Counted from the stretch's first letter, positions 48,378 through 60,870 are shown. The stretch is 64,000 bases of DNA from Lichtheimia corymbifera B2541 (GCA_000697475.1 JNEU01001023.1:1-64000); one strand, 5' to 3'. Made by a program: numbers and translations. Notes: generated by a model not told the origin, from the sequence alone.

Positions 48378-50351
48378 TCATCGATCTATATCCATGGCAT
48401 CGTCCTTATTCTCAGTTGGGGTAACATCACCATTAGCTAGCTTTTTGCTGTATTCATAGTATTGGTTGGGATGCTCAATAGGGTCGATTTTTCCGGCTTG
48501 CTCTGGATGAGTCAATTCGTAGAGGCGAGTGCAGGCAATTTGATAATGTTTGTTCTCGACAAGGTTCATAATCTCGTTGACATGGACAGTGCTGACATGA
48601 TTACGATAGAGCTTGGCTTCCAGGTTACCACGTGAGAAATGTCGGAAAGGACAACCATGATGATCTCCGGTGGATGGGGGATTGCCTTGAATAATCTTCA
48701 TGCAGCTGTATGGGGCGTAGCTAACACGTTTGCCTTCCAAGCCATAGTTGTGTCGAATATTGTAAGCGTACTCCTTTTGAAACTTGTCGTCCGGAAACTT
48801 GGAAAATGCTGTTCGCCAGAAAACCAATGCTTCATCCACCGATAAACCAATCGCCTAATAATAGTTACTAACATCAGCCACCGAACATCAGATCATCAAC
48901 ATTAGAATTGCTTACCTTGAGGAAGAGACCATATTGCATACGGCCACCATGTCGAAGATGCTTATCCGCTCGTAATGCTTCGTGTAAATGTGACATACAA
49001 AGAGGGGCGTGTGCACGAACAAGCTAGTGCCAGTAATCAATATCATTCTCGCAAAGATATACAATATCGCTTACCTTATCCACATCGCCTGCACGCACAG
49101 TACCAGTGACTGCACCATCCACACCATACTCTTTACCCATATACTGCTTTTCCACGTTCACAAGAATTGGTCGTAGACGGTCATCCTCTTCCATCCTAGG
49201 TAATGCCTTTGCAGTTGCCTATAACATTATCACGGTCAATCTTCACTCTCATCCTACTCTAACCATTCCACTTACTTCCAGCGCGGCTGACAACATTCTC
49301 CTAAATTCATCCATAACCAGACTGACTTGATCGGACATGGGGACATAGGCTACACCTCCTTCAATGTAGACTGATCGATTCGAGAGCAAATCCGGCACTT
49401 TTTCAAAATCAACCTACAAACAAACATCGTGTTACACACTCACACCTATTGACACCATTTGACACCTCTCAGTATACTAACCTTAAAGTAAGTTTCACTT
49501 TCTACAATAGCTCGTGTAGATTGATTGGCTTTGCTTGCTTTCCATATAGCACATGCTTCCAGCTTATCTCGTATCCGCCGTTTTTCTTCAGGTTCAAGCT
49601 ATGAATCATACCACGTCAAGACATGCCATTCACTATACGCATATATATATATATATATATATATACTTACAGGTGTCCAGCTCAACTTTAAACCGGCAAC
49701 AAATTTCTTCTTTTCTTCCAAGGTTTCTTGTTCAAAGCGGTATCTAAGTGACAATGTCAGTTATCTTGGTACCAGCGATGATCAAAATGATCTTACTTGA
49801 AGAGGGCGCATTCTTGTCGCAAGAACCATGCACGAGAATCCTCACTAACAGAATGTTATGAGTCGACAATACTCTTTTTCAATGATCCCCTGATCCTTTT
49901 ACCTGCGACAATAAGCAAGCCGTAACACAAAGTGACTGACATGATCCTTCCGCCGTTCTTCCAAGAGTTTGGTGGATTGTGTGAGGTTGGATTTCATTGG
50001 AAGAAACTTTTCAAGAGCCTGATCCACTTGGCGTTTGTAGTCAGGTCCACGTTTATTGCGAAGTGCTGCTGATTCGAGTGTCTTGAGGACTAGACCACAT
50101 ACACACAATGAATGAGAGTTCTAAGAGTGCGGAATGCAACCAAAGTTACCTTGGAGACGATCGAGTGCAAAGAGCTCAAACTCTTCAATGGTGATTTCGA
50201 GAGGTGGTGGTTCGGTGTAAAAGTTTAATCGTGAAGGGTATGGTGAGCCTGCAAGTGGATCGTGGGGTGTTCCCTTGTCGACGTAAATATGTTGATGTCG
50301 AGTTGCTGCAGATGCAAAGCGATTGGGGCGATTCCTTTTCTGTTTGAGCAT
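48378..50351 (-). CDS. PRI2: DNA primase large subunit
   Basis: Pri2 partners Pri1 in the polymerase alpha-primase complex and its Fe-S domain helps start and hand off the RNA primer. Nine exons (50351-50150, 50089-49903, 49844-49797, 49743-49671, 49598-49482, 49413-49276, 49218-49075, 49023-48916, 48854-48378) encode 497 aa, the normal size. The N-terminal helical part includes [22 protein letters not shown] and [23 protein letters not shown]. The C-terminal domain has the four cluster cysteines: [25 protein letters not shown] and QIACTRLYE. An acidic tail ends the protein. Intron 4 contains a (TA)n microsatellite (49640-49664). Confidence 0.95.
49640..49664. repeat. (TA)n microsatellite in PRI2 intron 4
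   Basis: About 12 TA units start a few bases from the exon 4 donor (ACACCT|GTAAGTATA on the minus strand), in the same relative place as in GTR1. Confidence 0.9.
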
Positions 50352-51637
50352 AGTCGGTCGGTATCAAGAAGTGGAGAACACGAGAAAGGAACGCGAAACG
50401 CGCGACGTGACATTGCTTTCATTTCTGTGCCGCTCACACCACCACGGCCGCGTTTCAACATCAGCCTGCCAACCTCATTGGGTAGCACGCTCACTCAACA
50501 CTGTGCCTTATAAGAGCGTATTGTAAATGGTATCATGCATAGATGAGCATGTCTTATTACCTAAATACAGTTCCCAATAAAGCCCAGAGATTCTAAACAA
50601 CCGAGGAATTGCCGTGTGTATCAGATTGTTCTTATAGTAGGAGCAGCAAATGAGTTCTATCCAAACATGCCCAGTTGTTATTGTTTTTTTTTAATGCGGA
50701 TACCGGGAAATTCACACAAGAAAAAAGGTCGTTTTGATGGTTGCTATGAAACCAATCGTGCATAAAGTGTCAGGTTAAATAAACGGTTACATGCCCAGAC
50801 GAAATATTGATACGTTGGGCTGATTTTTATGCATCTATTACATTACGCCAATACTGCCTGAGATAGGATTGCATAGCACAAAGACATAACATTACAGCTG
50901 CTACAACATCATGTTGAATAACCATATGGACAATCAGCGGTCTTGGTTGAAAAGCTTATTCAATATCGATCAAGAAGCAGCAGCAGCAGCAGCAGCAGCA
51001 CAATGATGAAGCTGCTCCATTGTACTCAATACAAGGTCCGGTGACACCTGATCCGTTTCATGCAGATAACAGAAAAAGGATACCAACAACACACATGCAT
51101 GCCAAGACATTTGATTACCTCTCCCCCAAACGCTTTTGTTTATAAACATGCCGATCAAAGGTGTGATTTATTATTGATGATGGTTACACGCACAACGATA
51201 CCTGTGTGCTAAACGGCGAGAAGCCAAATGTGTATATAATACATGTGTATGTGATATATGTAATCAGATGAAGGGGAAGATGAAAATGATGAGCGGAAAA
51301 GGAAGCACCCAGAATTGTGTTGCAAACCCTTAAAATTGCCAAGAGAGAGAAGCTGGAGAGGGAGGGGATGATGTTGTTGTTGTTGGTGTGGAATCCCAAG
51401 ACCTTGTTTTAGATAAGGAAGGACACATGCGTGATATCCAACTCGATTGGATGGCGGTTTAAAGGTAACAAGTCGTATAATATCTGCATCAAGGGGTGAC
51501 GGAATGGCGAAAAAAAAGGGGGGAACCAAGTTGAGTTGAGGAGTTGCGTGATGTGGGAGAATAAGTGTGATTTTTTTAGTCCATGAAAGGATAATTATCC
51601 CAGAATGGGAAAAAAAAGAGAGAGGCAGCTCCCCCCG
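50352..51637. other. Spacer upstream of PRI2
   Basis: No gene is supported. It contains the PRI2 promoter side (50352-50530), an imperfect (CAG)8 run at 50975-51000, and a T-rich/A-rich patch near 51568-51620. Minus-strand frames at 51184-51529 are overlapping and featureless. Confidence 0.5.
50975..51000. repeat. CAG trinucleotide microsatellite
   Basis: About eight tandem AGC/CAG units in a non-coding region. In the minus-strand frame it would read poly-Ala (AAAAAAAS), but the surrounding frame is not supported as a gene. Confidence 0.9.
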
Positions 51638-52018
51638 TCATCGCCATGCGCGCAGCGCAAGGTGAATCACAGCGGATTGAAAACTTCGATGCCGGTTATT
51701 GTTGGTGTTGCGTACAAGAGCCTTATCATTATCATCCTTTTCATCAATGAAAAAGAGTTGACCAAGTACAGGACGTGCAGTGTTCTCGGTTGCAGGTGAT
51801 CTGTCATATTCGGATGGGCTGTGGGTATAATACACATCCTCCACAAGTTCAAAGCGTACGGATTTGCTCGACTTGCTGGATGCTTCCGATTTACGTGAAG
51901 AGGTTGATTTTTGTCGTTTCAAATGCATGGATCGTACTTGTGATGAGAACCGACGCCATTGTCGCACGGCGAATGAAGAAGGAGTCACCGTTGTCGTCGT
52001 GGTCAAGACCGTGTGCAT
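51638..52018 (-). CDS. Small basic protein with a VRFE...YTHSPSEYDR motif
   Basis: I do not recognise the protein by name. A single 126-codon frame starts at the ATG before VLTTTTTVTPS. It holds a basic, Ser/Lys-rich stretch (LKRQKSTSSRKS, SSKSSKSVRF) followed by FELVEDVYYTHSPSEYDRSP and a C-terminal part with LGQLFFIDEKDD. The pattern of a hydrophobic-basic VRF, a short spacer, then T[HY]SxxEYDR resembles a linear motif I recall from many small fungal proteins of unknown function; that is a memory-based comparison. A longer start is open up to 52156, but the extra part is Phe/Ser-rich leader-like sequence. Confidence 0.6.
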   Translation of the reverse strand: MHTVLTTTTTVTPSSFAVRQWRRFSSQVRSMHLKRQKSTSSRKSEASSKSSKSVRFELVEDVYYTHSPSEYDRSPATENTARPVLGQLFFIDEKDDNDKALVRNTNNNRHRSFQSAVIHLALRAWR

Positions 52019-54128
52019 GGATGTGTGTATATATATTGTGTACAAAGAAAAGCAAAAAGTGCAGTACGCGTGCAAGTACGTATGAAGATAATGATCAAAT
52101 GTTAAAGAGCAAAGAGAAGAGAAGAAGAAAAAAAGAGAAAAAGAGAGGAGTTTCATACACAGAATTTAACTTTGACGCTGGTGCTGCTGCTGCTGCTTCA
52201 TGCAGCTTTATGATCATCCCATCTGGTTCCAACACTGTTATGATTACGAAAAATAATGCCCGAGCATGACCGACCGAATGTGGGGGTTTTAGTAGGGTTT
52301 GTTGTTGTAGGATTGGAATTGGGGCCACGCTTTGTGTACTAGAAGGTCTTGGCGGTTAAGGGCGGATTATCAACACTCAAGGGGATGATAAATGTACCTG
52401 ATTGACACAAAAGGAATCCCCCCAACAAGCCCTAGAATTATTTTTTATACATATTGCACACCGCACACACGCACATATGCTCTATTACTGGTGCTCGCAC
52501 GTATCCATCATCGTCACGACCTCCTCATCTTTATCACATCAAAACATTCTCTCCCCACAAAAGGGATTTTCGCACCATGAAATTCCTCTTGGCAGGGATG
52601 TAAGGATGATGGTTGTCGTGCAATTCTATTATACATCAGCAGAGGCTATCACATCACCTGATATTTTGATTGCTGTTATTATTGGGTTACAAACAAATTG
52701 TGCCCGTGCGCACACAACATACCAGAACGGCCTTTGCACACACACAGCGCATGACAGATCATACAACGTATGCACATACTTGACTTGGTGCATCTTGAAT
52801 TAGCATGAAGGTATGCAACAGTAAGGCACGGTCGATGTAAGGAGGCTACTTGCAGCATTAATTCACGACTTGAATATCGTCGTTAAGCCGTTTCATCTTA
52901 CAGACATCAAGGATATATCATCCAGATGATGAAATCGACATACATCATTGTCATTATTCCCATGATTGATCCGATGAATGAGGAGAAGGCGGACATGATA
53001 ATGTGCAGGTTGTCAGCACTCTTTGAAAGAATGGGTTCCTTGATCCTCACATAAAGCTCCCGCATATTGACTTCTCCGTGCTGTAGGATTAAGTATGTTA
53101 TACGTACCGAGAATGATCTGATGTGTCCTTTCAAGCAATAATGGTGTGATATTAATATCATCTACTGCATCACCCAAAAGCAGAACAATGACAACAAACT
53201 TGATTACAAACACACGTTGTGATCTATATATGTGACATTGTCAACTTAAGCCCTCAACGTGATGGGATAATCACCCCTTGAAGCACATACACATACAGTG
53301 ACGCGAGTCAAACCCTGTCTTCCTCTTCTTGTCTCCCTTAGGGATTATCCTTTGCTCGGAGGTTGACGTTGGAACAAATATCAACACCGCGTGTGTAGGC
53401 TTGGAGGGAAGGGACTATTTGCAGGATCTCTCCTTACCAGGGTTCATTCATATCACACAAAGAAGAAGATGGATTCATTGTAGTAGTAGTGGTGGTGGTC
53501 TTATCGATCTTTCATTGCACAGTGGTGATTTTCCTAATCTTACAAGTAGCAATCTTGTTGTTGGTATGTATGGATGCTATAACCCGTTTATTATGAATAA
53601 CCATATTAGGCTATCTAAAGGAGGAGCAATGATTGTAAGCAATACATGGCTGTATGTATTATATCAGGCTAATTCTTTGGTCAGCAAATCCTTTGTCACA
53701 CAAACTTTTTAGTTGTAGCGAGATAAGGCGTTACTGTTTCATGCAAATAGTAGTAGTAGTAATATTAGAATGCGAGAAGGCCACATGTTGGTGCTAGTTG
53801 AAGGGTAGTAATCCAAGAACCTGGGATGCCATGTGTAAAATGTACAAGATCATCTTGATTACTCATCCTATTGTGAACAGCCCGATCACTCAGCCCAATG
53901 AAGTGATGATGTTATCATCCAAGTAGTAGTCTTTAAAGCGATTATAGAGTATTCGGTCATTGTGACTGCAACGTTATGGGGGAATGCTTTATTCAAAGAC
54001 ACCTTTGTGAATTGGATATGATGCCGGGCGTGTGTGTCTCTCTCTTTCTTTCCTTTTTCTCTCTCTCTGCTTTCGTTGTTGGTTTCAACATATCTGTTTC
54101 CACTGTATTTGTCATCCCTTGATTCAGC
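52019..54128. other. 2.1-kb region with no confident gene
   Basis: Two weak candidates lie here: a minus-strand two-exon frame at 53213-53038 with a signal-peptide-like start (see findings) and a plus-strand frame at 53329-53712 that lacks an early ATG. Neither has a known domain. The last ~100 bp (CTCTCTCTTTCTTTCC) form the leader of the BAG6-like gene. Confidence 0.45.
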
Positions 54129-56045
54129 ATGGCTTCCGAAAGCAACCATTCACCCGACCCACCAGAAAATGCAGCAAACTCATCGTCAACTGCAACTCGT
54201 TCTCTATCGATGGTGCTAAGCATAAAGACTTTGGAACAGCAAACAAAGCCTGTCACTATATCCCGAGATGCTTCGGTCCTTGACCTAAAACATGCCGTGC
54301 AAGGTGTCTTCCAAATCGAATCCAATCGTCAACGACTTATCTTCCAAGGCAAAATGATGAAGGACGGTCAAAACTTGGCAGAGTACGGTATGTTTCTCCT
54401 CATCTATACCCAATCCCTTTGGTCATGCGAGTGGGGGTGCCAGCAATATGGAGGTGGTGGGATACTGCGGCAATGGGGGCGGGCACACACATTACATATA
54501 TTGTATGACAAAGAATACTTATGCATGGACGGATTATAGCCAATCTCGATACAGGCAAGGTGGTTCATTTAGTAGTGCGTCCTCCAGGTGTACAGGCTAA
54601 TCCACAAAATGGTAATTGATGGGGGAGAGTTCCATTATGAACGAGAACATATTGATTGATTGTGGTCCATTAGATGAGCCTCGTCCACAAACCAACAATC
54701 GACGTACTTACTCACGCGGTATGCCACGATTTCCATTTATGAGTGGTGGTTTCCCTATGATGGAAGGATACACATTCATCACTCTGGATGTCGGTGATCG
54801 GACCAACCCCGTAAGTGATTCTTTATTCTCTTTGTATAATCAATACTAATGCATCGTAGTTATCTTCATTGATGGAAGGTTTGACTGGACCACTTAGTGC
54901 ATTACGTGCCACCAGAGACAGCACTGTAAGTGTGTGTGAGACGATTATGGGAAAGAACAGTACTAACTACCTTATACAGACTTCCACATCAGCTACCAAT
55001 AGCACCTCAAACCGTAACCGGGATACGACGCCATCAACCACTGCATTTTCAACCACACTTCCTAGACCACAATTCGAACATCAACATCTTGGATCAAGAA
55101 GTTCTTCTGACCTCGGCTCCAATAATACAACAGAGAATCGATCATCATCAACAACAACACCTAATACCCAATTTCCGGTAAGTTGTGATGAGGTTTTTGG
55201 TGCAATGATGCAAGGTTGCTAATATGATTTGGGTTAGGCTTCGGTTGAAGTGCGATTAATGCGAACCATGGGATGTATGCGAAACGTGAGAACGATCCTG
55301 GATACTCCAACCAATCAAAGTAAGTGGAATGGTTAAATTGTGTATGGGGTGCTCTTATTAATGTTGATGCATTTCAGGTATCTCGGGCATTGCAACAACA
55401 TCCAGCACATCACCTGAAGTGGCTAATGAAATACGAGCAAGACTTCGAGGGAATGGCAATAGTCAAACAGCAGCTGTGGGATTGGTATTAGACGAGCTGG
55501 CAACATTAATGACGGACGTCATTCCCCGACTACGAGAGATGTCGAATGCTTTACGAGCTGGTGATCGTGTGGCTAATAGCGAAGTAAGCTTTTTTCTTGG
55601 GGGTGGGGTGGTTAATAATTGTACGATTACTTACATGTGGTTGTTATAGGAAAATATGAACTTGTACCGACGTGTATTACGCACTGCACGCATTATCCAG
55701 GGAATGAGCTTGATATATCATTTCTTGGGATCCGTTTTGGCTGCTGCTGATATCAGTCCTCGTCGTACACGAACCAGAACATCGTCGTCTACAACAGCAC
55801 AACCTGCTCGTTCTGATACAACTGCCAACCAACAAGCTAACACCAATACACCAACACCCTCTAATACGGACACTACGACTACTACATCTACCAGCATAGA
55901 CCATGAAGGGGAACCCCAACAAGAAGCTCGAGGTGTCAAACGCAAGAATGAAGAGGATCACCATAGCAGCGCAGATGTCGGGGAAGGATCATCATCGTCT
56001 GATTCACAAGAAAAGAAAGGCAAAGCTCAGAAAGAAAGCGATTAA
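54129..56045 (+). CDS. Ubiquitin-like-domain protein, BAG6/Scythe-like
   Basis: BAG6-type proteins use an N-terminal ubiquitin-like domain to link client handling (tail-anchored or misfolded proteins) to the proteasome. Eight exons (54129-54387, 54540-54611, 54674-54810, 54860-54925, 54980-55177, 55238-55319, 55378-55583, 55650-56045) encode 471 aa. The UBL spans about 30-105: LSIKTLEQQTKPVTI, DASVLDLKHAV, NRQRLIFQGKMMKDGQNLAEY, TGKVVHLVVRPPG. A Ser/Thr/Asn-rich linker follows. A conserved helical segment comes next (VALGL-type: VGLVLDELATLMTDVIPRLREMSNALR). The tail is low-complexity and acidic/Lys-rich with a likely nuclear signal VKRKNEE. No BAG domain is obvious, so the family call rests on the UBL and the helical core; a ubiquilin- or Dsk2-type relative is possible but no UBA is seen. 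Confidence 0.78.
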
Positions 56046-56120
56046 ACCCATTATACCTTGTACATTGGAATAAAGACACATCATCACCATCATGTAAATG
56101 CAATTTATTTATTTATTAAA

Positions 56121-58066
56121 TTATCTTCGTCTATGGTACGAATCATCTCTTGAACGTTTCCTATCGTCATAACGTCTTCGATCATCTCGATCACGTGAAT
56201 GTCTTTTTCTATCATCATCATCGTAATCCCGTTCCCTCTTGCTACGAAAAGCCTCGCCAAGATGATTTTGTTTCCCTTTACGCTTTTCACGTTCTTGTTG
56301 ATCGGCCTCGGCTTTACGTGCTCTTGGATCAATCACCAGATAGTCATCCACCGTTTCACTACGTTGCATCAAATCTTTGCCCTTGCGGTCCTTGTCAAAA
56401 ACAAGCTTGTGAGACATCCATCCTTCGTCAGTTTCCTCCTCGGCATCATCCTGGGTAGTGTCATAGCATGATTCACAATTGGGTACTAAATGCAGCTTGC
56501 ATGGAGGTCGCTCTGGTTTCTTTGCTGCTGCAGTCTCAGGTTCTGCAGTTGACAACTTTTTCTGGAATGCAAGCAACTTGGAAAAGGTCTATTGAACATG
56601 CTTTAGAGAATTGTCCACCACCACCATCATCATCTTCATGTCAACTTACATCATCCACATCCTTCTTTTTCCTCTCCTTGACACCGCCAACCTTTGCAAC
56701 ACCACGCCGAGCATACTTTTGACGTTGTTGTTCAATCAATGAAAGCTTCATTTTCTTCCCAGTATCTCGTTCTTCCCATCGTCCCTCGATTTCATCTCGT
56801 CGATCCCGTTCCATTTTACGAATATCTTGCTTAAGCTTCTCGTATTCGGACAAAGGCTCTGATCTAAGTAAATGCCCATTAAAACATCATCTTACATACA
56901 CGTATCCCAGATCGCTTACTTTGATGACTGTTGCTGTTCTTCTTGATGGACTGGTTTCTCTTCTTTGTGCTTCTTTTTGGGCGGTTCCTCGGAAATGGGT
57001 TGCTCGGGCTGACGCTTCTCAGGTTGCATGGTTGTCGTAGACTTGCTATCCTTTTCCTCCTTCGGCACAGGCACCTTCTCTTCTTTTGGCACAGGCACAG
57101 CTTTATCCTCTGGGAGAAAATCATACGCACTCTTCTTTTTGGTCTTTTTTGGTCCTTCCTCAGGCTCCATTTCAGCTGCTTCTTCACCAAACGATAGCAA
57201 ATTCAATTTCCTAACCATGCCATTAGCCATCCTCCTTGCGATAAATAAACATATGACACTCACTTTTTCTCTTTTTTCTTTTTCTTTTTGGCTTGTTCTT
57301 CAGCAGCAGCCTTTTCCATTTCTCGTGCACGTGCCAATTTCTTTTCTCGTTCGGTAATGCGTGGTACGATATCATCAAATGGGTTGAGAACGATCTCAGT
57401 TGTCTTGACCTTGGGTGGGTAAAGCGGTCTCTCGTTGACATCCACTTCCATCTCACCCATTTGAATAACGTTGTATACAGTGTCACCAACAACCTAAACA
57501 AGCATTGCTCATAAGATAAAAGGATCATGTTTCTATCATCATCTCCAATTTACGTACGCGTCCAAACAGTGTATGGGTCTTGTCAAGCTCGTCAGCACGG
57601 TCCAAAGTAAAGAAAAACTGGCTACCAGCCGTACCTTCGCCCGTATTCGCCATACCAACTAAACCACGTCGGTTGAATCGCAAGCGGGAGTGGTATTCGT
57701 TGGGGAACTCGTCCTCGTCCTCATAGATCGATTCGCCACCTTACACAAAGCTTTAGTCAATGGACACACAAATGACTGATGCTGCTATTACCTTGACCGG
57801 TACCAGTGGGATCGCCTCCTTGTACAATGAATCCGGGGACAATACGGTGGAAAATAGTATTATCATAGTATCCTTCCATGCACAATTGGATAAAGTTGCG
57901 ACATGTCTTTGGCGTCTCCTTGCCCCATAGCTCAATCTCAATGTCACCAGCTGTAGTATGCAGAATGACCTTGCCGCTGATCGAGATTGGTGAGTCGTTG
58001 AATAAAGCGTTCAATCGAAAAATAAGCTTACTTTGTGTGTGGCTCAAGTGTGTATACACTAGACAT
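56121..58066 (-). CDS. CWC27: Spliceosomal cyclophilin-like protein Cwc27
   Basis: Cwc27 belongs to the activated spliceosome (Bact) and pairs with Cwc22; it may have peptidyl-prolyl isomerase activity or only act as a scaffold. Seven exons (58066-58032, 57976-57792, 57739-57558, 57493-57264, 57210-56920, 56863-56650, 56588-56121) encode 534 aa. The cyclophilin domain occupies the first ~180 residues: MSSVYTLEPHTNGKVILHT, ETPKTCRNFIQLCMEGYYD, FHRIVPGFIVQGGDPTG, GLVGMANTG, SQFFFTL. The expected active-site Trp region reads LDRADELDKTHTLFGRV, where canonical cyclophilins have W; its replacement by Glu/Asp-type residues is usual in Cwc27. The C-terminal half is charged with KKKKEKKK, EEP repeats and an RD/SR-rich end. 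It converges on the BAG6-like gene with 75 bp between stops. Confidence 0.93.
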
Positions 58067-58319
58067 GTGTGTGGAAAAGAGGAGAGATTAAAGAAATGAC
58101 AGCAGGAACTGCAGCTGCTGGATACATTAGCACCGCTTCGTTTTCGGTAGTGACACAGTGCATGGTTTCTGGTATCCATGGATACGCAAAGTTGACCAGC
58201 TATATTATCTCGCTAAATATGCACGTAGATGATTGCATAATATGAGTACTCTTAATTCATTGATGGTCATCTACATCGATGCTCGGACCTGGCACTCCTC
58301 CTTTATTATGTTTCGATGT
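58067..58319. promoter_or_regulatory. CWC27 upstream region
   Basis: This holds the CWC27 leader and promoter. On the sense strand the leader is pyrimidine-rich (TTTCTTTAATCTCTCCTCTT just upstream of the ATG). The repeat island begins right after it, so the promoter is confined to about 250 bp. Confidence 0.5.
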
Positions 58320-58590
58320 ACTTGTTGAATGGGCCAGCAGTTGGGAATGGAAAGTTGCATGTCGAAGAGACAACAAGCTGGGAGTAGAAGAACTGGAAAT
58401 TGCATCTGTAAACTTATCTATGAACACTATAAAAATGCATCAATCATAATGGCTTCGCTCATCTCGAATTCAACACTTGGTCAGAAGACGCTCTCAGGAT
58501 CGCTGATCAACTTTTCTATAATAAAGACCACATGCTTCATTGTGCAATTTTTCAGTAGGAGGGGGTAAATGTAGGAGCTTCACGTAATGT
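58320..58590 (+). repeat. Repeat copy D (fragment of the body plus one module)
   Basis: It starts with TTGAATGGGCCAGCAGTTGG, found also at 37493, continues through a body fragment and one ~110-bp module (TTGGTCAGAAG...CTGATCAACTTTT...AATAAAGACCACATGCTTCAT). The copy is truncated and diverged. Confidence 0.8.
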
Positions 58591-58609
58591 TGGCATAGGG
58601 TTTACGGGC

Positions 58610-59610
58610 TGATGTACTCGTTGTATGCCCGTAGCTCAGTCAAATCAGCTCGGATCAAAACAATTGAATCATGGAAATAAATGTCTGGAGCAGGAGCTAT
58701 GTTCCCATGCCGTGGATCGGGCAACAATGTTGATTATGAGGAAGGGGTTTAGCTGACAATACGTGGCAATACATGGCTGCACCTAAATAATCGATAAAGT
58801 AATCATACATTGACCGTTCTTGTCCTGCAAAATGAGCTGGTTTACACACAGAAGTCCTTCTGCATCTTTAGCTCTATCAGAGGCTAGCTACTTGACAATG
58901 AACAAAGACCACTTGTCAAATAGCATACATATTGCGGGATCTGGGATTGGCCATCACGATCGTGAAACCTGCACACAAGGTGCACCCGACCCCGACCAGC
59001 AACTTTGTTCTATCAAAGTCTCCACGTTTCATTGTGAAGTTTAGAGATACAGCTATCTATAGGTTTTTACTATGCTGTAAGCCTAATCGCATATGTAAGG
59101 TGGACTTTGTTCGTTGTCGATCAGCTAGACCCTGATAGAGCCAATGATGCAGATGGTCGGCGTTGTGTGTAACCTGGATGGTTTTGCATGATCGAAAGGC
59201 CAATGTATGATACTTTTATGCATTTTATAGGAAGAATCATGCATTGGCAGCTAACATATACTTTTTCTCATTCCCAGATTTTTCTAGATCCACTGCATGC
59301 GAACGATGCTCTTGCTCCAGATAATTACTTCCATCATTAAACTTTGTTGATCCGAGATAATTTGACTGAACTACGGCTAAAATGAGTGTATGGCAGTTGG
59401 GGTAGATAGTGTATGCTGCATGTATGGGCTGATATGCTCTTTATTTGAGCGTAACTCGGTCAAATCAGCTCGGATCAAGAAAGTTGAATCATGGAGATAA
59501 ATGTCTGGAGCAGGCGCATCGTCTCCATCATGTGGATTGGGCAAAAGCTGGGAATGAGAAAAAGTACATGTTAGCTGCCAATATATGCATTGGAAATGAC
59601 GGTTGCGTAC
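58610..59610. repeat. Repeated tail blocks (direct and inverted) and one h' module
   Basis: The block 58614-58760 (GTCAAATCAGCTCGGATCAA, then AATCATGG...AAATGTCTGGAGCAGG) recurs directly at 59444-59570. The block around 59220-59280 (TATGCATTTTATAGGAAG... CTAACATATACTTTTTCTCA) is the inverted partner of 59535-59605. An h' module (CTTGACAATGAACAAAGACC) lies at 58886-58925. Confidence 0.75.
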
Positions 59611-59682
59611 CTGCCATGCATTGTCCCTGAAGTGCTGACTTTTTTTTAGTTCAGGTACACAAACACGCCTCTCTGCATCTTT

Positions 59683-60185
59683 GGCTCTATTACGGTCTAG
59701 CTACTTGACAATCAACAAAAACCACTTGCCATATAGCATCACGCTTACATCATATGTAAAACATAAAGTTGCCTGTATCTCTAAACTTTACAATGAAGCG
59801 TGGGGTCTTCAATCGAACAAAGTTGCTCGTCAGGGTGAAGCGCACCTTGGGTGCAAGTTTCACGATCAGGCTCGCTGATCCTAGATTTCGCAATGTCATC
59901 ACCAGCCTCGTCGAAAAAAGAAATTCGAGAGGTCGACCAGATCGACTTTGGCTGGTGGTGACATTGGGTGAATCTGAGAATGGCCACGACGATCGTGAAA
60001 CTTGCACCCAAGGTGCGCTTCACCCTGACGAGCAACTTTGTTCGATTGAAGACCCCACGTTTCATTGTAGAATTTTTAGTTATGGGCATCTTTATGTTTT
60101 ACATATGGTGTAAGCGTGGTGCTATATGGCAAATGGTCTTTGCTCATTGTCAAGTAGGTATACCCTGATAGAGCCGAAGATGCGC
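59683..60185. repeat. Foldback unit P1
   Basis: Arms 59683-59868 and 59988-60185 are inverted repeats: h' (ACTTGACAATCAACAAAAAC) through GTGGGGTCTTCAATCG, GTTGCTCGTCAGGGTGAAG and CACCTTGGGTGCAAGTTTCA on the left, and the reverse complement of each on the right. The ~120-bp centre is itself partly palindromic (AATGTCATCACCAGCC pairs with GGCTGGTGGTGACATT). Both strands therefore carry near-identical open frames, which is a symmetry effect, not coding. Confidence 0.9.
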
Positions 60186-60540
60186 AGGGGCGTGCTTGTG
60201 CAACACACCTCATTTGCATGATACTTCATAATGAACAAACACTACTTGTCATATAGCATCATGGTTTTAGCATATGTAAAAGCGTAAAAGTGCCTGCATC
60301 TAGGATCGGCAAGCTTGATCGTGAAACATGATTGACAAGGTGCGCTCCACCATGACGAGCAATATTGTTCTATGAAAGAGCCCATGTTTCATTGTAAAGT
60401 TTAGAGATAAATGCACTTTTATGTTTATACATATACTGAAAGCATGATGCTATATGACAAGTGATGTTTGTTCATTATGAAGTATCATGCAAATGAGCTG
60501 TGCTACACATGCACGGCCCTGTGCATCTTCCGCTCTATCA
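60186..60540. repeat. Foldback unit P2
   Basis: An h' block near 60228-60275 and an h block near 60443-60490 flank two inverted ~100-bp module halves centred at about 60358. The loop-type spacer with CATGCAAATGAG-like sequence lies on both sides. Confidence 0.85.
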
Positions 60541-60870
60541 GAGTCGAGCTACTTATAATGAACAAACATCACTTGTCATATAGCATCATGCTTTTCAGCA
60601 TATGTAAAAACGTGAAAGTGCATTTATCTCAAAACTTTACAATCAAACATGGGCTCTTTCATAGAGCAATATTGCTCGTCGTGGTGGAGCGCACCTTGTC
60701 AATCATGTTTCACAATCACGCTTGCCGATCCTAGATGCAGGCACTTTTACGCTTTTATATATGTTGAAACCATGATGCTATATGACAAGTGGTGTTTGTT
60801 CATTGTGAAGTATCATGCAAATGAGGTGTGTTGCACAAGCACGCCCCTGCGCAACTTCCGCTCTATTAGG
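60541..60870. repeat. Foldback unit P3
   Basis: An h' block at 60548-60597 and an h block at 60770-60822 are the arms, with the module halves between them centred near 60684. The sequence AACTTTACAATCAAACATGG pairs with the corresponding plus-strand block of unit P2. Confidence 0.85.

Noticed and set aside
53329..53712. 128-codon plus-strand frame
   Set aside because: No ATG in its first three quarters, no domain and no leader.
58020..58070. Apparent frameshift at the CWC27 start
   Set aside because: On re-reading, the sequence gives an intact MSSVYTLEPHT followed by a normal intron.
59769..60113. Overlapping open frames on both strands sharing the peptide MKRGVFNRTKLLVRVKRTLG
   Set aside because: The identity of both strands is a symmetry effect of the palindrome; no domain, codon signal or leader supports coding.
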